Assembly (NCBI GenBank): GCA_903824295.1
Contig: CAIJWE010000080.1
Span: 1 to 36,413, forward strand
Source of the DNA: an uncultured Chlorobiaceae bacterium
GTDB lineage: Bacteria; Bacteroidota; Chlorobiia; Chlorobiales; Chlorobiaceae
Length of the DNA stretch: 36,413 bases
Direction of reading: 5' to 3'
Position 1 is the first letter of the stretch. Every line of letters begins with the position of its first letter. The notes below the pieces were generated by a model, which did not search any database, was not told the DNA's origin, and saw nothing but the letters and a program-made list of their open reading frames with translations. This document shows, piece after piece, positions 1-6,916 of the stretch. The position numbers and the translations under genes are program-made.

Positions 1-52
1 AATTCATAAAATCGGTGCTGATGACATCATCAATTTGAAGCTGAATTTTCAT
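1..52 (-). CDS. 5' end of a leftward gene, truncated by the window edge
   Basis: A minus-strand ATG at 52 opens a frame that stays open to the left edge and begins MKIQLQIDDVISTDFMN. Only 17 codons are visible, so no family can be assigned. The sequence just upstream has no strong Shine-Dalgarno. The gene would be divergent from the toxin-antitoxin genes to its right. It could also be a chance open frame, since it is so short. Confidence 0.3.
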   Translation of the reverse strand, partial: MKIQLQIDDVISTDFMN

Positions 53-266
53 GAGAAACGTTGTTTTAATGATTGATGATGGGTGGTTTTGAGTGGCATC
101 ATGCCCTGAAAAGTGGTGGTCTTGCAAAAAAATCAATACTCAAAACCGTGTACTGCAAGTATGCGACACTTCGAACAGAGACGCAATAATTTTTTATTTT
201 GCTATTTCTGTCACGAAACGCAGTTGCTATTCCCAGGGATCAAGAAGTGTTGCGCCAGAACCGTTA

Positions 267-512
267 ATGTCGGTTGTGTTCCGGGTGACTACGATCAACC
301 CGTTTGTTATGGCCGAGGATGCTCCTGCTACTGACCGCAGGGCTGATGAACTTTATTTTGCTGAAGTTGAACAGTGCGATATCTATCCTGGATTGTTTGG
401 CAACAAGTATGGATATGAGGATGCTGATGTTCTCACTCCAACGGAACGCGAATTTGATGCGGCAACATGGCTTTCTTTTGTTGCGAATGTATATACAAAT
501 GCATATCATTAA
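267..512 (+). pseudogene. Remnant of a DUF4062-domain protein
   Basis: The frame contains the DUF4062 core: APATDRRADELYFAEVEQ, then CDIYPGLFGNKYGYEDA, then the block TPTEREFDAAT. In intact proteins this domain sits at the N-terminus and is often followed by an AlbA_2 or helicase-like region. Here the usual start of the domain is not recognisable upstream. After EREFDAAT the sequence turns into an unrelated tail and stops at 512. The open frame extends back to a GTG at 93, but residues before about 267 do not resemble the family. I read it as a fragment left after deletion or insertion. DUF4062 genes are often found near restriction and other defence genes, which fits hsdR nearby. It is unlikely to be functional. 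Confidence 0.6.
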
Positions 513-515
513 GCT

Positions 516-827
516 ATGAAAGATGCACAGGTATCTGGATTCCAATGGGATGAAGGCAATAAGGAAAAATGTCGAAAGCACGGGGTTCCGCTTGATGTCA
601 TAGAGGATATTTTTACTCGTCCTGTTATGACTTTTCCAGATGACCATTCAGATGCCGAGACGCGATTCAAGGCCATTGGTAAAGCAAAGGATAACCGCCA
701 TGTTTTTGTTGTGTTCACGTTGCGCAAGGACCATGATGCACTCTTGATAAGGCCAGTCAGTGCCAGATATATGCACCAAAAGGAGATAACGGCTTATGAA
801 AAAGAAAATCCCGATATTCAGGAGTGA
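516..827 (+). CDS. brnT: BrnT-family type II toxin
   Basis: A 103-residue protein of the BrnT (DUF497) family. These are RelE-fold ribonuclease toxins that inhibit translation and are neutralised by BrnA. The typical N-terminal pattern is visible as FQWDEGNKEKCRKHGV, followed by a DIF segment and FPDDHSDAETRFKAIGKA. The C-terminal strand has the usual RPVSARYMHQKE block. The length is close to the family norm of about 90 to 100 residues. No strong ribosome binding site precedes the ATG. The 3' end overlaps brnA by 32 bases, so the two are probably co-translated. In known systems BrnT-BrnA represses its own promoter, which would lie just upstream, inside the DUF4062 remnant. The gene looks intact. 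Confidence 0.85.
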   Translation: MKDAQVSGFQWDEGNKEKCRKHGVPLDVIEDIFTRPVMTFPDDHSDAETRFKAIGKAKDNRHVFVVFTLRKDHDALLIRPVSARYMHQKEITAYEKENPDIQE

Positions 828-1047
828 TGAGGATGCTGAGGCATTTGTTGCTCATGAAGATTTGAGCAACTATGATCTATCCGGCGGTCAGTTGGTTCAA
901 TTTGAATTTAAACCGAAAGGTAAATCCATCAGTATTCGACTTTCTGAAGAACTGCTGCTTGCTGTACAGAAACAGGCAACAAGGGAAGGCGTGCCCTATC
1001 AACGGTTTATCCGTCAAGCCATTGAACGCGCAGTTGCGCAAAAGTAA
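796..1047 (+). CDS. brnA: BrnA-family antitoxin
   Basis: An 83-residue partner of BrnT. The N-terminal half (KKKIPIFRSDEDAEAFV) is the toxin-binding part. The C-terminal half (SISIRLSEELLLAVQKQA, then PYQRFIRQAIERAV) is a ribbon-helix-helix DNA-binding fold of the CopG/MetJ type. In this family that fold dimerises and represses the operon. The ATG at 796 lies inside brnT, with a GGAG at 782-785 as a plausible binding site. The toxin-first order with overlap is typical of BrnTA. It is full length with no sign of decay. Confidence 0.82.
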   Translation: MKKKIPIFRSDEDAEAFVAHEDLSNYDLSGGQLVQFEFKPKGKSISIRLSEELLLAVQKQATREGVPYQRFIRQAIERAVAQK

Positions 1048-1192
1048 AAAAGCACGGGAACGGGTGACATGATCGCCTTTTGCTTCAATGCCGGTCTGCG
1101 TGAAGAAGTCGTTCAGCAAAATGTTTAATTGCAGTCATCTTATTACGCCAAAGAGTGTGTTTTATTGCGATGATAATTTTGAGGAAAAGAAT

Positions 1193-1411
1193 ATGACAGC
1201 AGTCGCAGAGCGTATTTTACAAGATGCTCTTGGTTTACTTCCGGTGGAAAGAGCCGAGCGTATCGAAAAACTTTTTCAGAGTTTTGATCGTCCAACAAGT
1301 AGTAAAGTAGATGAGGCATGGGCAGAAGAGGTTGAGTCCCGAATAGATGCTTATGAGCGCGGTGAAATCAAGGCTTCATCGGCAGAGGATGTTTTGGCAA
1401 GGATCAATTAG
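1193..1411 (+). CDS. Addiction-module antitoxin component
   Basis: A 72-residue helical acidic protein starting MTAVAERILQDALGLLPVE. It matches the small addiction-module component family (TIGR02574), in which the antitoxin precedes a RelE/ParE-type toxin. Diagnostic features are the ALxLPxxERAxxIEKLFQSF pattern and the W-A-E-E-V-E-S-R-I-D-A-Y-E-R-G segment. The frame extends upstream to 1088. The ATG at 1193 is preferred because GAGGAA sits just before it at 1181-1186, and because the extra 35 upstream residues do not look like family sequence. Its expected toxin follows immediately but is broken, so this antitoxin is probably orphaned. Confidence 0.75.
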   Translation: MTAVAERILQDALGLLPVERAERIEKLFQSFDRPTSSKVDEAWAEEVESRIDAYERGEIKASSAEDVLARIN

Positions 1412-1413
1412 AG

Positions 1414-1572
1414 ATGAATATTGTCATCCTCTCCTCCGCAGAAAAAGAGTTCGCTGAAGCGGTTGATTTATTCTTACTTTTCAGGACTAATCGGATAATC
1501 GATGGGAAAATACGAGAAACTCATCTTGAAGATGTTGAGCGGTCAGTCGGACACCAATATCCCTTTCGATGA
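1414..1572 (+). pseudogene. Truncated ParE/RelE-type toxin
   Basis: Starts two bases after the antitoxin stop, as expected for a toxin partner. The first 20 residues, MNIVILSSAEKEFAEAVDLF, match the beta-1/helix-1 start of ParE-type toxins. After that the similarity stops. The frame continues into sequence upstream of and inside hicA (FLLFRTNRIIDGKIRETH and so on) and ends at 1572 after 52 codons. Intact ParE toxins are about 90 to 100 residues and carry catalytic or binding residues in the missing C-terminal half. The breakpoint is around 1475, just before hicA, so a deletion or insertion event probably joined the two systems. It is expected to be inactive. Confidence 0.7.
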
Positions 1573-1756
1573 TTTATGTAATCTCCTTCAGGGAACAGGT
1601 TTTGTCATGCGCATTCGTCGAAGCCATCATGTTTTTCGCAAGGAGGGCGTCGAAGAGAAGATCAATCTGCAACGTGAAGGCAACAACGCTAAACCATATC
1701 AAGTCAGGCAAGTGCGATATCTTATATTGAAATATCAACTTGGAGGTAAACCGTGA
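1502..1756 (+). CDS. hicA: HicA-family mRNA interferase toxin
   Basis: An 84-residue HicA-like protein with a double-stranded RNA-binding-like fold that cleaves mRNA. The family pattern is visible as FDDLCNLLQGTGFVMRIRRS followed by HHVFRK, which carries the active-site histidine region. The C-terminal KPYQVRQVRYLILKYQL matches the usual helix, in which many homologues read KPYQVRQVR. The start overlaps the ParE remnant in another frame. The stop TGA overlaps the start of hicB at 1756, giving translational coupling in the common hicA-hicB order. All parts expected of the family are present. Confidence 0.82.
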   Translation: MGKYEKLILKMLSGQSDTNIPFDDLCNLLQGTGFVMRIRRSHHVFRKEGVEEKINLQREGNNAKPYQVRQVRYLILKYQLGGKP

Positions 1757-1968
1757 TGGATAAATACGAAATTATTATTTTTTGGAGCGAGGACGATCAA
1801 TTGTTTATTGCGGAGGTGCCTGAACTTCCTGGTTGTATGGCCCACGGTGATTCTCACAATACAGCACTTATAAATATCGAGGATGCGATAGAGTTGTGGA
1901 TTGCTACCGCCAAGGAATTTAATGATCCTGTTCCCAAGCCTAAAGGGAGAAGACTGCTCTTTGCATAA
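1756..1968 (+). CDS. hicB: HicB-family antitoxin
   Basis: A small HicB antitoxin of about 70 residues. It has the partial RNase H-like fold, seen in YEIIIFWSEDDQLFIAEVPE and LPGCMAHGDSHNTALINIEDAIELWI. The C-terminal PVPKPKGRRLLFA is also typical. No extra DNA-binding domain follows, so this is the short HicB form. Two start codons are possible: GTG at 1753 or ATG at 1756. The ATG is chosen because GGAGG at 1742-1746 then has a nine-base spacing. It neutralises HicA by binding its active site. Confidence 0.85.
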   Translation: MDKYEIIIFWSEDDQLFIAEVPELPGCMAHGDSHNTALINIEDAIELWIATAKEFNDPVPKPKGRRLLFA

Positions 1969-2056
1969 GGAACTTCATCGAATCATCCAATCTATACATG
2001 CGCATCCGTCCATCATGCCCCATCTTTAATCGTTCGTCGTTGCAGGAGGTAACCGC

Positions 2057-5000
2057 TTGACCATCATCGGCAACTCTGAACGCGGGACGCAGAACCGTGT
2101 TATTGCTCTTTTCACGAGCGAGCTCGGCTATCGTTATCTCGGCGACTGGAGTGAGAGGGAGGGGAACAGCAATATCGATGAGGGTCTGCTTGGGGCATAT
2201 CTTTTACGGAGTGGCTACACCGGGGTGCAGATTGCCAAAGCCATTCATGAACTGCGCACTGAGGCTGGCAACCAGAACCGAACTCTTTACGACAATAACC
2301 GGAAAGTCTACAGCCTGCTTCATTACGGTGTTTCGATAAAAGCGGCAGCGGGGGAGAATAGTGAAACCGTCGAGCTGATCAACCGGGAGCTGGAGCTGAA
2401 CGATTTCGCCATTGCCGAGGAGGTGACGGTTTGTGGCCAGCACGATAAACGGCCTGATATTGTGCTCTACGTCAACGGGATTGCGGTTGGCGTGCTGGAG
2501 TTGAAGAACAGCAGGGTATCGCTTGGAGACGGCATCCGTCAAAGCCTTGTCAACCAGCGTTCGGAGTTTATTGCCCCCTTCTTTTCAACGGTGCAGTTCA
2601 TTTTTGCCGGAAACGATTCGGAAGGGTTGAAGTATGGCACAGTCGGCACGGAGGAGAAGTATTTTCTGCAATGGAAGGAGGATGAGGAGGATAACTCCCG
2701 ATTCAATCTCGACAAGTATCTGCTCAAGATCTGCGAAAAGTCACGACTGATTGAGCTGCTGCATGATTTTGTTGTTTTTGATGGCGGGAAAAAGAAGCTT
2801 CCACGGGTGCACCAGTATTTTGGTGTGAAGGCGGCACAGCGCCATGCTGATGCGTTCAGGGGCGGCATTATCTGGCATACGCAGGGGAGCGGCAAGAGCA
2901 TGGTGATGGTGCTTCTGGCTCGCTGGATTCTGGAAAACAAGCCTGCCGCCCGTGTGGTGATTGTTACCGATCGCGATGAGCTCGACAAGCAGATTGCAGG
3001 AGTCTTTACCGATGCCGGAGAATCCATCAGGCGCACAACCAGCGGCAGGGATCTGATGACGCAGCTCGGCCAGCCTGCGCCGCGTTTGCTCTGCTCGCTG
3101 GTGCACAAGTTCGGCCGAAAAGGGGTGGATAATTTTGAGGAGTTCATCAGGGAGCTTGAGTCGCAGCCCGGTCATACGGTGGGAGATGTTTTTGTTTTTG
3201 TTGATGAGTGCCACCGGACGCAGAGCGGCAAGCTGCACCGTTCCATGAAAGCGCTCATGCCCAACGCAGTGTTTATGGGGTTTACCGGTACGCCTCTCCT
3301 GAAAAAAGATGCGGCAACAACCCTTGAGGTTTTCGGGAGCTACATCCATACCTACAAGTTCAATGAGGCCGTTGAAGACCGTGTGGTGCTTGATCTGCTC
3401 TATGAAGCTCGGGATATCGACCAGCAGCTTGGGTCGAAGGAGAAGATCGATGCCTGGTTTGATGCCAAAACGAGGGGGCTGAATGAGTGGCAGAAGGCCG
3501 CCCTTCGCGAGCAGTGGGGGACTATGCAGCATGTGCTCAGCTCCCGATCGCGGATGAACCGGGTCGTCAACGATATTGTGTTTGATTTCAGTGTCAAGCC
3601 TCGCCTGAGCAACCATCGTGGCAACGCCATTCTGGTAGCGTCGAGCATCTATGAGGCCTGCAAGTATTTTGAACTGTTTCAGAAGTCGGTCTTTAAAGGC
3701 AGGTGCGCAGTCATTACCTCCTACAATCCGCAAACAAGAGACATCACGACGGAAGACACCGGCGCCAATACGGAAACTGACAAGGAGTCGATCTACAACA
3801 CCTATACGGCACTGCTGCAGCATGTCGATGCGGCAGCGGGCAAGTCGAAAACCGAGAGCTACGAAGACAATGCCAAGAAGCTCTTCAGGGAACAGCCTGC
3901 CGGCATGAAGCTGCTGATTGTGGTCGATAAATTGCTGACAGGCTTTGATGCGCCGAGTTGCACCTACCTCTATATTGACAAGAGCATGCAGGATCATGGC
4001 CTCTTTCAGGCTATCTGCCGCACCAATCGCCTTGACGGAGACGACAAGGAGTTCGGCTATATCGTCGATTATAAAGATCTTTTCAACAAGGTCAACGATG
4101 CGCTGAAGGTTTATACCGTCTATACCTCGGAGCTGGATCAGAGCGATACAAGCGGGGAGTCCGACATTCTGATGAAAGACCGGCTTGCAAAGGGACGGGA
4201 ACGGCTCGACAATGCCCTGGAAGCTCTTGCACTGCTGTGCGAACCGGTTGAGCCTCCGATGGGTGAGCTTGAGCATATCCATTATTTTTGTGGCAACAGT
4301 GAGATGCCGCAGGAGCTTGCTGATAGAGAACCGCTCCGTTCCGCACTCTACAAGGCAACGGCTATGCTGGTCAGGGCGTACGGCAGTATTTCAGGCGAGC
4401 TTGATGCAGCAGGGTACTCTGCCACCGCTATCCAGCGTATCAAAAGAGATATTGATCGTTATCTCAAGCTGCGTGAAATAATCCGGCGTGCAAGTGGTGA
4501 AAGCATCGATCTGAAAGCCTATGAGGCCGATATGCGCCACCTGATTGATACCTACATTGAAGCCGATGAGCCGAGGAAGATCTCTCCTTTTGATGAGATG
4601 CCGCTGCTTGAGCTGATGGTGAAATCCGGCATTGCAGAGGCAATCAAAAGTCTGCCCGAAGGGATTAAAAGCAGCAAGGATGCCATTGCCGAAACCATTG
4701 AGAACAATGTCCGAAGCAAAATCATAAAGGATCATCTGAACGATCCGGCATTTTATGACCGGATGTCAACCCTGCTTGACGAACTCATTATGTCGCGTCA
4801 CCAGCATGCCATTGATTATGAAGCCTGGCTCAAGCGGATCGCCGAACTGGCCAACCGGGTGGAATCAGGCCGTGCCGAAGAGACTCCTTCGCAATTGAAT
4901 ACTCCCGGTCGTCGGGCCTTGTACAACAACCTGAAGCTTGACAGGGTTGGCCATGTTGACCTTGATTTATCCGATGATCCTGCCGGTTATGAAGGGCAGC

Positions 5001-5182
5001 AGGATAAACGGGCTCGGCTGGCAATGGCTATAGATGAAGCGGTCAGAGGGGTAAGGCCGGACGGATGGCGCGGCGTTTCAGCGAAGGAGAATGTGATCAA
5101 GAAGGCCCTGTTTGAGCTGTTGCAGGATGAAGAGGCTGTTGAACGGCTTTTTCTTGTTATTGAACGGCAAAGAGAGTATTGA
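2057..5182 (+). CDS. hsdR: Type I restriction enzyme, HsdR motor/endonuclease subunit
   Basis: A 1041-residue HsdR, which translocates DNA with an SF2 motor and cuts it with a PD-(D/E)XK nuclease when complexed with HsdM and HsdS. The start is TTG, supported by AGGAGGT at 2044-2050. The nuclease site is visible at D134 with E148-x-K150 (RPDIVLYVNG then VGVLELKN). Motor motifs follow: Walker A HTQGSGKS at about 274-281, DECH at 383-386, GFTGTPL at about 408-414, then LTGFDAP and the motif VI segment QAICRTNRLDG. A helical C-terminal region completes it. Length is normal and all motifs are intact. The cognate hsdM and hsdS are not in the window. The toxin-antitoxin cluster sits where they might be expected. 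The YgjP-like gene follows with no gap. Confidence 0.95.
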   Translation: MTIIGNSERGTQNRVIALFTSELGYRYLGDWSEREGNSNIDEGLLGAYLLRSGYTGVQIAKAIHELRTEAGNQNRTLYDNNRKVYSLLHYGVSIKAAAGENSETVELINRELELNDFAIAEEVTVCGQHDKRPDIVLYVNGIAVGVLELKNSRVSLGDGIRQSLVNQRSEFIAPFFSTVQFIFAGNDSEGLKYGTVGTEEKYFLQWKEDEEDNSRFNLDKYLLKICEKSRLIELLHDFVVFDGGKKKLPRVHQYFGVKAAQRHADAFRGGIIWHTQGSGKSMVMVLLARWILENKPAARVVIVTDRDELDKQIAGVFTDAGESIRRTTSGRDLMTQLGQPAPRLLCSLVHKFGRKGVDNFEEFIRELESQPGHTVGDVFVFVDECHRTQSGKLHRSMKALMPNAVFMGFTGTPLLKKDAATTLEVFGSYIHTYKFNEAVEDRVVLDLLYEARDIDQQLGSKEKIDAWFDAKTRGLNEWQKAALREQWGTMQHVLSSRSRMNRVVNDIVFDFSVKPRLSNHRGNAILVASSIYEACKYFELFQKSVFKGRCAVITSYNPQTRDITTEDTGANTETDKESIYNTYTALLQHVDAAAGKSKTESYEDNAKKLFREQPAGMKLLIVVDKLLTGFDAPSCTYLYIDKSMQDHGLFQAICRTNRLDGDDKEFGYIVDYKDLFNKVNDALKVYTVYTSELDQSDTSGESDILMKDRLAKGRERLDNALEALALLCEPVEPPMGELEHIHYFCGNSEMPQELADREPLRSALYKATAMLVRAYGSISGELDAAGYSATAIQRIKRDIDRYLKLREIIRRASGESIDLKAYEADMRHLIDTYIEADEPRKISPFDEMPLLELMVKSGIAEAIKSLPEGIKSSKDAIAETIENNVRSKIIKDHLNDPAFYDRMSTLLDELIMSRHQHAIDYEAWLKRIAELANRVESGRAEETPSQLNTPGRRALYNNLKLDRVGHVDLDLSDDPAGYEGQQDKRARLAMAIDEAVRGVRPDGWRGVSAKENVIKKALFELLQDEEAVERLFLVIERQREY

Positions 5183-5899
5183 ATGGTTACCCGCTTTGCT
5201 ATCGGGGATATTGAGGTTGATGTGGTGCTGAAGGAGATCAAAAACATTCATCTCAGTGTTTATCCGCCAACAGGCCGTGTGCGTATCTCGGCGCCTTCTT
5301 ATATGAATATTGACTCTCTCCGGCTCTATGCCATTTCACGCCTCGGCTGGATAAAAAAACAGCAGCGCAAGTTGCGCGCTCAGGAGCGTGAAACCCCGAG
5401 GGAGTATTTGAACCGGGAGAGCCATTATCTCTGGGGAAAGCGTTACCTGCTGAAAATTGTTGAGCGGGATGCCCCGCCCTTTGTTGACTTGCAGCACAGC
5501 AGCATCCTTCTTCATATCCGGCCTGATGCAACTCAGGAGAAAAAACAGTTGGTGTTGGACGAGTGGTACCGGCAGTTTCTGAAGGCGGCGATTCCTGACC
5601 TCATTTTGTCATGGGAGAAAAAGATCGGGGTGCGGGTTAATGAGTTCGGCGTCAGGAAGATGAAAACAAGGTGGGGCACCTGCAATCCCGAAGCTCGCCG
5701 TATCTGGGTAAACCTTGAACTCGCCAAAAAACCGCAAGAGTGCCTCGAATACATCGTTGTGCATGAAATGGTTCACATTCTGGAGCGTCACCATAATGAA
5801 CGATTCATAGCACTCATGGATAATGTTATGCCAAAATGGCGCTCTCTGCGTGATGATCTGAACCGCCTGCCCGTCAAGCATGAAAAGTGGGGGTATTGA
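5183..5899 (+). CDS. YgjP/SprT-like zinc metalloprotease (DUF45, M48-like)
   Basis: A 238-residue DUF45 protein. The zinc site is HEMVH at 194-198, with H204 in RHHNERF as the likely third ligand. The upstream VRKMKTRWGTCN block and the region IWVNLELAKKPQECLEYIVVHEM are classic for the family. It starts at the base after the hsdR stop, so the two are one transcription unit. Genes of this family commonly sit beside hsdR in type I restriction loci. Their role there is not settled; processing or turnover of the restriction subunit is a guess. A degenerate copy of its last codons lies beyond the next gene, at 6732-6773. Confidence 0.85.
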   Translation: MVTRFAIGDIEVDVVLKEIKNIHLSVYPPTGRVRISAPSYMNIDSLRLYAISRLGWIKKQQRKLRAQERETPREYLNRESHYLWGKRYLLKIVERDAPPFVDLQHSSILLHIRPDATQEKKQLVLDEWYRQFLKAAIPDLILSWEKKIGVRVNEFGVRKMKTRWGTCNPEARRIWVNLELAKKPQECLEYIVVHEMVHILERHHNERFIALMDNVMPKWRSLRDDLNRLPVKHEKWGY

Positions 5900-5903
5900 G
5901 CCG

Positions 5904-6662
5904 TTACTGTTTTTTGCCGACGGGTGCAAGGTAGATGGTGAACTCCTCTTTTCCATCCAGATTGAGCAGGCTGTCCATCTTTTCCTGGTCGTAAGCGGCG
6001 ATAGCGCAGGTGCCGGCATCGATGGCTTCGCATGCAAGGTAGAGGTTCTGGCAGAGGTGGCCAGCGTCAAGGGCGATGACTTTATGGGCGGCGAGGCCGT
6101 ATCGCCATTCCATGCGGTAAGGGATAGCGGTCCAGATGAAGGTGACGGCAGCATCTCCCGCGAAGGACTGGCCGAGGGCGGCCTTTGTGATCTCCCGTTC
6201 CGGATTTTCCACATTGAATTCAAAGATGAGGTGATGTTCAAGAGGAAGGTAGCGGTAGATGCCTTTTTCAAGTCCGGTGACGTTCAGCACACAAAGGTAT
6301 GTTTCAAAGGCGTGGCGGCATCCGGCGGAAGGTACCGTCCTCAGGGCGTGACCGGAATCGAGTTTCAGTTTGACCCCCTGGGTTGCCCAGAGAAGGAAAG
6401 AGAGCTCTTCAAGGGTGAGAGGAGCATCACTGTATGTGCGGCAGCTTTGCCTTCTCATTATGGCCGTTTGGAGGTCGATATGGCCGATATGCTTCAGGGT
6501 TTCAATTTTTGGCAGTTCTATCTGCTTTTTGTCGGGCGCACAAGGCTTTTCGATCGGCGGAGGCGGAATCCGGCGGTTCTGGTCTGTCAGGGAGAAGTCG
6601 ATTTTCTGGCGGATGGTGTCTTTGAGAAAGGAACGGTACGCTTCAAGGGTTGTTTGGTTCAT
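5904..6662 (-). CDS. SagB-type FMN nitroreductase/dehydrogenase
   Basis: A 252-residue protein of the nitroreductase superfamily, SagB/ThcOx branch. The FMN-binding N-terminal pattern is IMRRQSCRTYSDAPLTLEEL followed by LLWATQGV. The middle motif RTVPSAGCRHAFETYL and the end motif YLAPVGK are typical. In SagB proteins the flavin dehydrogenates azoline rings made by a YcaO cyclodehydratase. No YcaO, precursor peptide or transporter gene is in the window, so it is better called a SagB-like oxidoreductase of unknown substrate. It is convergent with the metalloprotease gene, with only four bases between stops, and no clear terminator is visible. The ATG at 6662 lacks a strong ribosome binding site. 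Confidence 0.85.
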   Translation of the reverse strand: MNQTTLEAYRSFLKDTIRQKIDFSLTDQNRRIPPPPIEKPCAPDKKQIELPKIETLKHIGHIDLQTAIMRRQSCRTYSDAPLTLEELSFLLWATQGVKLKLDSGHALRTVPSAGCRHAFETYLCVLNVTGLEKGIYRYLPLEHHLIFEFNVENPEREITKAALGQSFAGDAAVTFIWTAIPYRMEWRYGLAAHKVIALDAGHLCQNLYLACEAIDAGTCAIAAYDQEKMDSLLNLDGKEEFTIYLAPVGKKQ

Positions 6663-6683
6663 TGCTGCATGGTAGTGATGGTG

Positions 6684-6712
6684 TTGTCAATAAATTGTGC
6701 ATGATTTGTCAA
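6684..6712. promoter_or_regulatory. Direct repeat upstream of the nitroreductase gene
   Basis: The heptamer TTGTCAA occurs at 6684-6690 and again at 6706-6712, start points 22 bases apart, or about two helical turns. Read on the minus strand, both copies are TTGACAA. They lie 20 to 50 bases upstream of the nitroreductase ATG. They could be an operator for a dimeric regulator or overlapping -35 elements. No matching -10 box at 17 bases is evident. Confidence 0.25.
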
Positions 6713-6731
6713 CCGTTGGAGAACCTTTGCT

Positions 6732-6773
6732 CCGATTACCGATCAAGCATGAGGAATGGGGGTATTTGACCGA
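6732..6773 (+). repeat. Degenerate second copy of the YgjP-gene 3' end
   Basis: This segment aligns with 5863-5903, the last codons of the metalloprotease gene and its flank. In the plus frame it reads LRLPIKHEEWGYLTDW before a stop, against LNRLPVKHEKWGY at the true C-terminus. The core CAAGCATGA and TGGGGGTATT is shared, with scattered differences. The nitroreductase gene lies exactly between the two copies. It may be a relic of a duplicated metalloprotease gene, or a duplicated target formed when the nitroreductase gene entered. The copy is clearly non-coding now. Confidence 0.5.
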
Positions 6774-6859
6774 TTGGTGAAACACTGACAGGGGAGTGGA
6801 ATGAGGGGCTGAAAAGCTTCCGGTGAGGTTTACAATGGTTGTTGGTTACTGATTTTTAT

Positions 6860-6899
6860 ATAACGCCATCCTGCACCGCGATGGGCAAGATGGCATTAT
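6860..6899. other. Imperfect stem-loop between convergent flanks
   Basis: ATAACGCCATC at 6860-6870 pairs with GATGGCATTAT at 6889-6899, with one mismatch and an 18-base loop that can add a TGC/GCA pair. It lies just beyond the stop of the leftward gene ending at 6917, so it could act as a terminator or 3' mRNA stabiliser. No U-run follows on either strand, so a classical rho-independent terminator is not supported. Confidence 0.3.
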
Positions 6900-6916
6900 G
6901 ATAAAAGAGCAGATCG

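Noticed and set aside
113-334. Second plus-strand frame (73 codons) in the leftmost region, and the minus-strand frame 264-647
   Set aside because: They overlap the DUF4062 remnant and brnT in other frames, show odd Cys-rich or low-complexity composition and have no family resemblance.
2741-4282. Long antisense open frame (513 codons) opposite hsdR
   Set aside because: It lies wholly inside hsdR, whose motifs are intact in the sense frame. Its translation shows no recognisable domain, and there is no ribosome binding site or separate context.
5880-6704. Plus-strand open frame of 274 codons opposite the nitroreductase gene
   Set aside because: The minus-strand product has clear nitroreductase motifs over its whole length. 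The plus-strand product has none and starts inside the metalloprotease end.
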